Part shown: positions 1 through 5,460 of the stretch, piece by piece
Layout: the number at the start of each line of letters is the position of its first letter
Position numbering within the stretch: position 1 is the stretch's first letter
Source of the DNA: Rubrobacter sp.
GTDB lineage: Bacteria; Actinomycetota; Rubrobacteria; Rubrobacterales; Rubrobacteraceae
DNA length: 5,460 nucleotides
NCBI GenBank assembly: GCA_013815485.1
Contig: JACDGB010000148.1
Span: forward strand, 1-5,460
Direction of reading: 5' to 3'
Made by a program: the position numbers and the translations under genes
The notes under the pieces: generated by a model
Databases searched by the model: none
What the model was told of the DNA's origin: nothing
Seen by the model: only the letters and a program-made list of their open reading frames with translations

Positions 1-38
1 ATTCGGGATCACGGGTTAAGGGAGGATTGAGCTAAATA

Positions 39-725
39 ATGGATAAGCAAAAAGTCAACGTTCCGGGCGCGGAGGAATTCGCCAAGCCCCGGAGCCGGAA
101 GAACTTCTTCAAGGCCATGGCGGTTGCCGGAGTCGGCGCCGCAGCGGGTTCGGTCGCGTTCTCGCGCGAGGCGCGCGCACAGGCCGCAGGCGACATAGAG
201 ATCGCCAACTTCGCCCTCACGCTCGAGTTTCTGGAGGAGGAGTTCTACGCTCTGGCGCTGGACGCCGGCGTGCTCTCCGGTGACGCCCTGGCCGTGGTCG
301 AGAACCTCTTCGAGCACGAGTCGGCGCACGTGGACGCGATAACCGGCCTTATCGAGCAGTTCGGCGGGACGCCGGTCGCGAAGCCGGAGTTCGTTTTCCC
401 GCCGGAGTCCCTAGCGAGCCAGGCGGGCGTATTGGAGTTGGCGAACATCTTAGAGCCCACCGGCGTGGGCGCATACCTGGGTGCGGCGCCGCTGATCCAG
501 AGCCCGGACGTGCTGGCCGCTGCCGGGAGCATCGAAGGCGTCGAGGGCGAGCACGTTGTCGCCATCCGGTGGCTCTTGGGCCTCGTACCGTTTGCCAACG
601 AAGTCTTCCCCAAGGCCCTGACCATGGACGAGGTCCTCGCGGCCGTCGCCCCGTTCATCATGGGCGGCATGATGGACACGGGCGGCACCGAGTACCGCAG
701 CAGAGGCAGCTTCGGGCGCGTCTGA
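39..725 (+). CDS. Tat-exported ferritin-like domain protein
   Basis: This 228-residue protein is probably exported and folds as a ferritin-like four-helix bundle. Residues 19-25 read SRKNFFK, a twin-arginine-type motif with RK in place of RR. A small-residue hydrophobic stretch (about 27-41) and an ARA-QA cleavage-like site near residue 47 follow. The mature part has spaced metal-ligand candidates: E63 and E66-E68 in helix 1, E94xxH97 in helix 2, E133 or E139 in helix 3, and E169xxH172 in helix 4. Two ExxH pairs plus extra glutamates fit a diiron or related metal site. The family resembles the Pfam 'ferritin-like domain' group (Ferritin_2) that includes desiccation-related proteins. A role in iron or oxidative-stress handling outside the membrane is inference. 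The ATG follows GGAGG at 21-25, a rather long 13 nt spacing. The next gene starts 25 bp downstream, suggesting co-transcription. Confidence is high for fold and export, low for exact activity. Confidence 0.88.
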   Translation: MDKQKVNVPGAEEFAKPRSRKNFFKAMAVAGVGAAAGSVAFSREARAQAAGDIEIANFALTLEFLEEEFYALALDAGVLSGDALAVVENLFEHESAHVDAITGLIEQFGGTPVAKPEFVFPPESLASQAGVLELANILEPTGVGAYLGAAPLIQSPDVLAAAGSIEGVEGEHVVAIRWLLGLVPFANEVFPKALTMDEVLAAVAPFIMGGMMDTGGTEYRSRGSFGRV

Positions 726-750
726 GCCACTTCAAAGGAAAGACCGGAAG

Positions 751-1920
751 ATGTCTGGCGTAATCCGGATGCTTCCGCGCGGGAGCAGGGCGTTCAGCGT
801 CCTGCTCCTCTTCATGCTGCTGCTCGTTTCCGCCTGCGAAGGTACTCCAGACAGCAGAAACACTGCGGGGAATTCCGGATCCGACGCGGTCTCCGCGATG
901 GAAAACACCAAAGCCGACGCGGTTCCTAAACCCGTCTCCACAAAGGAAATCAACGCCGCCGCCGCAGGGCGCGAGGGTCAGACCGCATTCGTCCATCGTG
1001 CGGAATCCGGGAACATCAACGCGAACAGCACCTACGTGGACGACCCCACGATCAACGGCGACCCCGAAGCCCAACTCCTCATCACGCGCAACTGGAACCC
1101 CGGAGGCGAAGGCGGCACGTACAACGACCATCCGGTGGGGGTCTGGTACGACTCGGAGGCGGAGAGGTGGGCGATCTACAACGAGGACCGCGAGACGATG
1201 CCAGAGGGTGTCGCCTTCAACGTGGCCATCTCGAAGGCGGATCAGAAGTCGAGTGAAGAAGTCGCCAGCAGCGACACCAACGAGGCCACCCAAAGCAACG
1301 CGGAAACCGGGAAAAAGCCTGAAAAACCGGCGGACGGCACGGAGACGGATGATTTGCCCGAGGGCATCCCCGAGTACCAGGACTTCTACGCCAAAGGAAA
1401 TCCCGAAACACAGACCGATTTAATCTCCGGCAACTCGTCGGTGGGGACGATACCGCCCGTCAAGCCGTTCAACTTCGGGCGGGATCCCGGAGGCCCCAAA
1501 GACAAGACGCTCTACCTGACGATACCGGCCCTGGAGATAGAAGGCATACCCGTCTTCGATACCCTCTCCGAAGAAAAGCTTAGGGACGGTGCCGTGCATA
1601 TTCCGGCCACCGGATATCCCTGGCAAGATGGGGCGAACGTGTTCATCGCGGGCCACCGCATAGGCTATCCGAACACGCTCTCTTACTACGTCTTCTACCG
1701 CTTAGATCAGTTAGCGGAGGGAGATGAAATATTGCTCCAGAACTCCTCCGGCAGAGAGTTCAAGTACCGCGTCACTGAGCAAAAAGTCGTCGGCCCGGAG
1801 AACGTGGCCGTCATGAACGCGGTGGAAGGACGGTCCCTGATCTCACTGCAAACCTGCACCCTGCCGGACTACGAGGAGCGCATCATAGTCCAGGGCGAGC
1901 TGGTCGAGAAAAACACCTGA
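751..1920 (+). CDS. Lipoprotein with extracellular beta domain fused to a C-terminal sortase
   Basis: This 389-residue protein begins with a lipoprotein signal: basic start, hydrophobic core (about 17-26) and lipobox VSAC with C29 as the predicted lipidated cysteine. Residues 73-160 form a distinct module with FVHRA, NWNPGG (114-119), GVWY (130-133), RWAIYNED (139-146) and MPEGVAFNV (150-158). It resembles a small secreted-protein domain of unknown function, from memory DUF7452. Residues 161-245 are a hydrophilic linker rich in Glu, Pro, Ser and Thr. Residues 250-388 are a sortase domain with all three catalytic residues: H302 (AGHR), C369 (SLQTC) and R377 (EER). Sortases are transpeptidases that cleave a sorting signal and join the protein to the cell wall or another protein. 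The TC-x-LP style is closest to class D/E enzymes of Gram-positives. No LPxTG-like substrate is seen in the window. A clear AAAGGAAAG (734-742) precedes the ATG, confirming the start. Sortase call firm; function of the front domain unknown. Confidence 0.88.
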   Translation: MSGVIRMLPRGSRAFSVLLLFMLLLVSACEGTPDSRNTAGNSGSDAVSAMENTKADAVPKPVSTKEINAAAAGREGQTAFVHRAESGNINANSTYVDDPTINGDPEAQLLITRNWNPGGEGGTYNDHPVGVWYDSEAERWAIYNEDRETMPEGVAFNVAISKADQKSSEEVASSDTNEATQSNAETGKKPEKPADGTETDDLPEGIPEYQDFYAKGNPETQTDLISGNSSVGTIPPVKPFNFGRDPGGPKDKTLYLTIPALEIEGIPVFDTLSEEKLRDGAVHIPATGYPWQDGANVFIAGHRIGYPNTLSYYVFYRLDQLAEGDEILLQNSSGREFKYRVTEQKVVGPENVAVMNAVEGRSLISLQTCTLPDYEERIIVQGELVEKNT

Positions 1921-2014
1921 TGCGTCACTGGCGGTAAGCGGTATCCTGGCCGTGTAAACTCTGTGTGACAGCGGCGCTTTTCGCCCGAACCTAGATATCC
2001 TGGAAAGATGATAG
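1921..2014. other. Spacer between sortase and walJ genes
   Basis: The 94 bp between the envelope pair and walJ contain two copies of TATCCTGG (1942-1949 and 1996-2003), a GTGACA resembling a -35 hexamer (1965-1970), and CTAGATATC (1991-1999). No -10 at proper spacing from GTGACA was found, and no hairpin followed by T residues marks a terminator. A promoter for walJ-rlmH is likely here but cannot be placed. Confidence 0.4.
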
Positions 2015-2842
2015 ATGAGCCTACGGTTGAGCGTACTTGCGAGCGGTAGCTCGGGCAACGCCACGTACATGGAGACTGATGAGGGCGGCCTGCTCGTGGA
2101 CGCTGGCCTCTCCTGCAGACGTATCGCGGTGCTGCTCGCCCGGATCGGACGCCGCCTGGAAGACGTGGACGCCGTTCTCCTGACCCACGGACACAGCGAT
2201 CATACCTCCGGTGTCCGGTCGCTCGTGCGCGAGCGCGGCATGCCCATCTATTCCGCCCCGGATGTCGGAGGGCGGCTCGGCACCATCACGGTCGAAGCCG
2301 GAGAGACGCTGCGCATCGGTGGTCTCATGGCGGAGTTTTTCGAGGTGCCCCACGATTCCCGGACCTACGGCGTGTGCGTCTCGGACGACGAGCGAACCGC
2401 CATCATCGCGACTGACCTTGGCGAGATCTCCGTGGACGTGCTGCGGCGCATGCGCGGGGCGGAAGCCGTGGTCCTCGAAGCGAACCATGAGCTGGAGTGG
2501 TTGCGGAGAGGGCCGTACCCGACCGACCTCAAACGCCGGGTCGCCTCGGGCAACGGGCATCTCTCCAACCGGCAGACGGCGCAGGCGGCTTGTGACCTCG
2601 CTCCTCACGGGCTGAAAGACCTCGTCCTGGCCCACCTCTCGAAGACCAACAACTCGCCGGCCCGCGCGACCGGCACGGTGACCAGCGCGCTCCGGGAAGC
2701 CGGGCACGGCAGGATACGGGTCAGGGCCGCCCTCGCTAGTCATCCGACGCCGTGGGTGGATGTTGGAGAGCTACTGGAGAGCCCCGAGTACGCCTATCGT
2801 TACGGCAAGGGCGAAGTCCAAAAGCTCTTCGAGACCGAGTGA
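2015..2842 (+). CDS. walJ: WalJ/YycJ-type MBL-fold metallo-hydrolase
   Basis: This 275-residue cytoplasmic protein belongs to the metallo-beta-lactamase fold, YycJ/WalJ branch. The N-terminal signature is SVLASGSSGNA (6-16). The zinc-binding motif THGHSDH (57-63) supplies H58, H60, D62 and H63. Further ligand candidates are H113 (VPHDS), D134 (ATDLG) and H207. The C-terminal half carries EANHE (156-160), GHLSN (181-185) and AHLSKTNN (206-213), which are typical of this branch. No signal peptide is present. Length is close to the roughly 265 residues of the Bacillus protein. WalJ-like proteins are predicted nucleases or phosphodiesterases, and in Firmicutes they have been linked to coordinating replication and division; the substrate here is unknown. 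GGAAAG at 2002-2007 sits 7 nt before the ATG and supports this start. The gene ends 7 bp before rlmH, so the two are probably co-transcribed. The symbol is given by family resemblance, not proven orthology. Confidence 0.88.
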   Translation: MSLRLSVLASGSSGNATYMETDEGGLLVDAGLSCRRIAVLLARIGRRLEDVDAVLLTHGHSDHTSGVRSLVRERGMPIYSAPDVGGRLGTITVEAGETLRIGGLMAEFFEVPHDSRTYGVCVSDDERTAIIATDLGEISVDVLRRMRGAEAVVLEANHELEWLRRGPYPTDLKRRVASGNGHLSNRQTAQAACDLAPHGLKDLVLAHLSKTNNSPARATGTVTSALREAGHGRIRVRAALASHPTPWVDVGELLESPEYAYRYGKGEVQKLFETE

Positions 2843-2849
2843 TGCGCGG

Positions 2850-3323
2850 ATGATCCGGCGCGCCACCATCGTCGCCGCCGGTCGTCTCAAGGGCTGGTCA
2901 GCCGATGGCTCGGATGATTACCTCAAACGCCTCCGGCGCTATTTCTCCGTCGAGGTGATCGGAGTCCCCGAAGAAGACATGAATCGCCGCAGCCGCGCCG
3001 AAGTCCTCGCCGCCGAAGCCGCTCGCCTCTGGAAGCGCCTGCCATCAGGGGCATACGTCATCGCTCTCGACCGGAAACGAGGAAAGCTGCTTTCCTCGGA
3101 AGACATGGCCCGCGAACTCGGCTCGCTCGGTGCCTCTGGCCGCAGCCACATCGCATTCATCCTCGGCGGCCCACTCGGCCTCGACGACGGCGTACTCGAC
3201 GGCGCGGACGAAACATGGTCATTCGGCCCCATCACCCTGCCACACGCGCTAGCGCGGGTCGTGCTGCTGGAGCAACTCTACCGGGCGGCGAAGATAGAGC
3301 GCGGGGAGAAGTACCACTGGTAG
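2850..3323 (+). CDS. rlmH: 23S rRNA (pseudouridine(1915)-N3)-methyltransferase RlmH
   Basis: RlmH is a SPOUT-family methyltransferase that uses S-adenosylmethionine to methylate pseudouridine 1915 in helix 69 of 23S rRNA, acting on assembled 70S ribosomes as a homodimer. The 157-residue product matches the usual 155-160. It shows VIALDRKRGKLLSSEDMA (70-87), the SAM-binding trefoil-knot loop FILGGPLGLD (103-112), ITLPHALARVVLLEQLYRA (128-146) and the terminal RGEKYHW, equivalent to the family's RG-x-x-YH ending. The frame is open back to an ATG at 2760, but those 30 extra codons lie inside the walJ gene and do not resemble RlmH. The ATG at 2850 gives the expected MIRRATIVAAGRLK start. No clear Shine-Dalgarno sequence precedes it, so translation is probably coupled to the walJ stop at 2840-2842. 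Codons are strongly C-ending. Confidence 0.93.
   Translation: MIRRATIVAAGRLKGWSADGSDDYLKRLRRYFSVEVIGVPEEDMNRRSRAEVLAAEAARLWKRLPSGAYVIALDRKRGKLLSSEDMARELGSLGASGRSHIAFILGGPLGLDDGVLDGADETWSFGPITLPHALARVVLLEQLYRAAKIERGEKYHW
3245..3256. repeat. 12-bp perfect palindrome inside rlmH
   Basis: CGCGCTAGCGCG reads identically on both strands. It lies within the codons for PHALARV of rlmH and is probably a by-product of GC-rich codon choice rather than a protein-binding site. The flanking bases do not extend the symmetry. Confidence 0.3.
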
Positions 3324-3385
3324 TTCCGCTCCGCAGCTTGTCAGCGGTTAGCAAGAGCACCATCGGCGAAAGCTGAAACTCTGAA

Positions 3386-3394
3386 TGCTAAAAT
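3386..3394 (+). promoter_or_regulatory. Extended -10 promoter for DUF3006-argS, predicted leaderless
   Basis: TGCTAAAAT combines the extended -10 TGn element with TAAAAT, which matches the TATAAT consensus at five of six positions. If T3394 is position -7, transcription starts at about 3401-3402, which is the start codon of the DUF3006 gene (ATG at 3402). No Shine-Dalgarno sequence exists in the bases between (CACCTAT), which agrees with a leaderless mRNA. No good -35 hexamer is seen 16-18 bp upstream, as is common for extended -10 promoters. This is read by eye and not shown experimentally. Confidence 0.55.
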
Positions 3395-3401
3395 CACCTA
3401 T

Positions 3402-3626
3402 ATGCGGGTGCAGATTGACAGGTTCGAGGACGATGGCTGGGCGGTGTTGCTCGTCTATCCTGATGGAAAGCGCGGCTTCGACTTGCCTCGTGAGATGTTG
3501 CCGCCGGATGCTGATGTCGGAGACGTTTTCGAGGCACGCTTCGAGCACGACCGGGAGGAGACGGATCGGCTGGCGACGGAGAACCAGCGTTTGATGGATG
3601 AGCTTCTAGGGCGGGATGGCCGATGA
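3402..3626 (+). CDS. DUF3006 family small protein
   Basis: This 74-residue acidic cytoplasmic protein has the DUF3006 layout: an opening VQIDRFEDDGWAVLL (3-17), a central FDLPREMLPPDADVGDVFE (26-44) and a charged helical tail (about 47-73). It is predicted to be a small beta-barrel-like domain followed by an alpha helix. No biochemical function is established for the family to my knowledge. Members are often seen beside MBL-fold/ComEC-type genes, whereas here the neighbour is argS. The stop overlaps the argS start (ATGA, 3623-3626), indicating translational coupling. The frame is open upstream to the rlmH stop but has no ATG, GTG or TTG there; the ATG at 3402 places the conserved IDRFE at the usual distance from the N-terminus. 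Leucine codons are half TTG, unlike rlmH upstream. The family call is fairly sure; the role is unknown. Confidence 0.82.
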   Translation: MRVQIDRFEDDGWAVLLVYPDGKRGFDLPREMLPPDADVGDVFEARFEHDREETDRLATENQRLMDELLGRDGR

Positions 3627-5263
3627 ACCTGGAAGAGCGCGTGGCCGGGGTGGTGCGGACTGCTGTTAGAGAGGCTTTCGGAGTCGAGTTGGACGGCATC
3701 CACGTCGAGCGTCCTGGCGACGCGCAACACGGGGACTTCGCCACCAACGTCGCGCTGGCGAACGCTCGGACTTTCAAGCGCAACCCTCGTGAGGTTGCGC
3801 AAAAGATAGCCGACGCTGCGGAGGACGAGGCGTTGGTGGAGCGCGTCGAGGTGGCGGGGCCTGGGTTCATCAACTTCTGGTTGTCGCCGGAGGTGGCGTG
3901 GGACGAGTTGAATGGGCTGTTGCGGGAAGGTGCGCGGTACGGGCGGCAGGAGCCGTCGGGGGAGCCAGTGTTGTTGGAGTTCGTGAGCGTGAACCCGACC
4001 GGGCCGATGCATGTGGGGCATGGGCGGCAGGCCGCTTATGGGGACTCGCTGGCGCGCATTATGGAGGCGGCTGGGCGGAGGGTCTCGCGGGAGTATTACT
4101 TCAACGACGGGGGAAACCAGATCCGTCTGTTCGGAGAATCCCTCGCCGTGCGCTACGCGAAGTCGCATGGTGGGGACTGGCCCGTCTCCGACCCGGATGC
4201 GCTGTACCAGGGCGACTACACCGAGGAGATCTCGCGCGATCTGTCAGAGAAATATGGCGGTCGCCTCCTTGAGATGGACCCGGCGGAGGCGTTGACGGAG
4301 ATCAGTGCTTTCGCCACGAACTGGTGCATGTCCGATATCAAGAAGACACTCGCCCGGATCGGGGTACGCTTCGACCGTTACTTCAACGAGAAGAGCCTCT
4401 ACGAATCTGGCAAGGTCGCCGAGGTCGTGCGGAAGCTGCGCGAGAGCGGCCACGTCTACGAGGCTGATGGGGCGATCTGGCTGGCATCCTCCGGGCTCGG
4501 AGACGACAAGGATCGCGTGCTGGTGAAGGGCGATGGCTCGTACACGTACATGGCCCCCGACGTCGCATATCATCGAGACAAGTGGGAAAGAGGGTATCGC
4601 TCCGCCGTGGACGTTCTCGGCGCGGATCACGCAGGATACCCGCCACGCATCCGGGCCGGGTTAGTGGCGCTTGGGCTGCCGTCCGATTTCCTTGATGTGG
4701 AGTTCGTGCGGCTGGTGAAGCTCTTGCGAGAAGGAGAGCAGGTCAAGGTCAGCAAGCGGGCCGGAAACGTCGTGACCTTCGACGAATTGCTCGACGAGGT
4801 GGGGGAGGATGTGGCGCGCTACTTCTACGTCCGCTCCTCGCACAACACGGAGATGAACTTCGACCTCGACCTCGCAATCAAGCAATCAGACGAAAACCCC
4901 GTCTTCTACGTGCAATACGCCCACGCCCGCATCTCAAGCATCTTCCGCCGCGCCGAGATAGACTCGGAGACGATGGGCGAGACGCCCGCCGCGCCACTCG
5001 CCCCCGAGGAGCGGGCGCTGGCTCTGGAGTTGCTCGACTTCCCCCGCGTGGTCGAGAACGCCGCCGCCAGGCGGGAGGCCCATCCCATCCCGACGTACCT
5101 CGAAACCCTCGCCAACCGCTTTCACCAGTTCTACACGGTACATCGGGTGCTTGTGGACGAGGAAGAGACCAAGCAGCGCCGACTCGCCCTCTGCGCCGCC
5201 ACGAAGACCGTGCTCCGGTCTGGCCTAGATCTGCTGGGAGTCAGCGCCCCCGAGCGGATGTAG
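3623..5263 (+). CDS. argS: Arginine--tRNA ligase (ArgRS)
   Basis: ArgRS charges tRNA-Arg with arginine using ATP in the cytoplasm. The 546-residue protein is a complete class I synthetase of the usual bacterial length (about 550-580). Domains in order: N-terminal Add-1 tRNA-recognition domain (1 to about 88, with GDFATNVA at 37-44); the catalytic Rossmann fold with EFVSVNPTGPMHVGHGR (119-135), where HVGH at 130-133 is the HIGH motif; YFNDGGNQI (159-167); GADHAGYPPRI (333-343); the KMSKS equivalent KVSKR (375-379) followed by GNVVTFDELLDEVG; and the C-terminal DALR anticodon-binding domain from about residue 425 (NPVFYVQYAHARI), ending in the family-typical APERM. The start overlaps the preceding DUF3006 stop by 4 bp, so the two are probably co-translated from a promoter at about 3386. 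Leucine codons shift: TTG is 7 of 11 in residues 1-150 but only 4 of 39 after. No key residue is missing. Confidence 0.97.
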   Translation: MNLEERVAGVVRTAVREAFGVELDGIHVERPGDAQHGDFATNVALANARTFKRNPREVAQKIADAAEDEALVERVEVAGPGFINFWLSPEVAWDELNGLLREGARYGRQEPSGEPVLLEFVSVNPTGPMHVGHGRQAAYGDSLARIMEAAGRRVSREYYFNDGGNQIRLFGESLAVRYAKSHGGDWPVSDPDALYQGDYTEEISRDLSEKYGGRLLEMDPAEALTEISAFATNWCMSDIKKTLARIGVRFDRYFNEKSLYESGKVAEVVRKLRESGHVYEADGAIWLASSGLGDDKDRVLVKGDGSYTYMAPDVAYHRDKWERGYRSAVDVLGADHAGYPPRIRAGLVALGLPSDFLDVEFVRLVKLLREGEQVKVSKRAGNVVTFDELLDEVGEDVARYFYVRSSHNTEMNFDLDLAIKQSDENPVFYVQYAHARISSIFRRAEIDSETMGETPAAPLAPEERALALELLDFPRVVENAAARREAHPIPTYLETLANRFHQFYTVHRVLVDEEETKQRRLALCAATKTVLRSGLDLLGVSAPERM

Positions 5264-5406
5264 CATTGTCCTTGAGATCAACCTGTCCGTCTGGCGAGTT
5301 CGCATGAGCCGGATAGGGCGTTGGTTTTGCCAAAGGTCTTCTGCGGCGTCGAAAGGCGCTCTGTTATACTTTTTGTGGCGTTTTCAAGGCTAGATATCGG
5401 GGGGTT
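5264..5406. other. argS-phosphoesterase intergenic spacer
   Basis: This 143 bp holds no convincing gene. The only hairpin noted is a 4-bp TTGG/CCAA stem (5321-5333) without a run of T after it, too weak to call a terminator for argS. The right half carries the promoter-like element at 5362-5370 and a T-rich patch (5370-5374) after it. Confidence 0.6.
5362..5370 (+). promoter_or_regulatory. Extended -10 promoter upstream of the metallophosphoesterase
   Basis: TGTTATACT contains the TGn extension and TATACT, five of six matches to TATAAT. The predicted start of transcription is about 5377, leaving a leader of about 30 nt before the ATG at 5407. No convincing -35 hexamer lies at 16-18 bp. The leader contains CTAGATATC and a G-run (5399-5404) that may act as a poor ribosome-binding site. 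Confidence 0.5.
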
Positions 5407-5460
5407 ATGGGCGCGGACGGGCGATTGACGATATGCCAGATCAGCGACATCCACTGCGGC
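5407..5460 (+). CDS. Metallophosphoesterase, N-terminus only (cut by window end)
   Basis: Only the first 18 codons are present. The peptide ends ICQISDIHCG, which carries the D-x-H pair (D14, H16) that opens the metal site of calcineurin-like metallophosphoesterases. The later motifs (GDxxD, GNH, GHxH) lie beyond the window, so the substrate class cannot be told. The ATG at 5407 gives the short N-terminal extension normal before this first strand. The only upstream purine-rich sequence is a G-run 2 nt from the ATG, so start assignment is moderately sure. An extended -10 promoter at 5362 indicates the gene is transcribed separately from argS. Confidence 0.72.
   Translation, partial: MGADGRLTICQISDIHCG

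Noticed and set aside
658..1293. 211-codon open frame on the minus strand
   Set aside because: It lies opposite the end of the ferritin-like gene and the start of the sortase gene, both of which have clear family motifs and ribosome-binding sites. Its translation shows no recognisable domain, and long antisense frames are common in GC-rich DNA.
1965..1997. GTGACA / TAGATA as a promoter for walJ
   Set aside because: The spacing is 21 bp and the -10 candidate matches only three of six consensus positions.
2021..2743. 240-codon open frame on the minus strand
   Set aside because: It is fully antisense to the walJ gene, whose zinc-binding and branch-specific motifs are intact. No motif or ribosome-binding signal supports it.
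2760..2849. Longer rlmH start at 2760 (187 residues)
   Set aside because: The additional 30 codons overlap walJ and do not resemble RlmH. The start at 2850 gives the normal family length and N-terminus.
3326..3347. Possible terminator after rlmH (CCGCT ... AGCGG)
   Set aside because: The stem is only 5 bp with a 12-nt loop and no T-run follows, so it does not meet the pattern of an intrinsic terminator.
3455..4168. 237-codon open frame on the minus strand
   Set aside because: It is antisense to the DUF3006 gene and the N-terminal part of argS. Its composition (many Arg, Pro, His) is typical of a shadow frame.

Overview
The window is about 5.5 kb of high-GC bacterial chromosome. Six genes and the first 18 codons of a seventh lie on it, all on the + strand. 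The sortase wording (GHRIGYP, then SLQTC followed by LPDYEER), the high GC with G/C-ending codons and the exported ferritin-like protein together suggest an actinobacterium, most likely Rubrobacter or a close relative. That assignment is inferred from protein style and was not tested by a search.

Region 1 (39-1920) is a cell-envelope pair. A ferritin-like protein with a Tat-type leader is followed 25 bp later by a lipoprotein that joins a beta-rich extracellular domain (NWNPGG...GVWY...RWAIYNED) to a complete C-terminal sortase domain. The pair looks like one transcription unit acting outside the membrane.

Region 2 (2015-3323) is a pair of intracellular housekeeping genes. The first encodes a WalJ/YycJ-type metallo-beta-lactamase-fold hydrolase. 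The second is rlmH, the 23S rRNA m3-pseudouridine-1915 methyltransferase, starting 7 bp after it. The same two genes sit close together downstream of walRK in Firmicutes; here they stand without walRK in view.

Region 3 (3402-5263) is a small DUF3006 protein gene overlapping argS (arginyl-tRNA synthetase) by ATGA. A good extended -10 element lies so close to the DUF3006 start codon that the mRNA is predicted to be leaderless. Codon choice in the DUF3006 gene and the first quarter of argS (rich in TTG leucine codons) differs from the rest of argS.

Region 4 (5264-5460) is a 143 bp spacer with an extended -10 promoter, then the start of a calcineurin-like metallophosphoesterase cut by the window end.

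No mobile element, CRISPR array, tRNA, rRNA or phage gene was seen, and no gene-free stretch exceeds 300 bp. No clearly new defence or mobile system is present. The most unusual items are the lipoprotein sortase fusion and the predicted leaderless DUF3006-argS unit.
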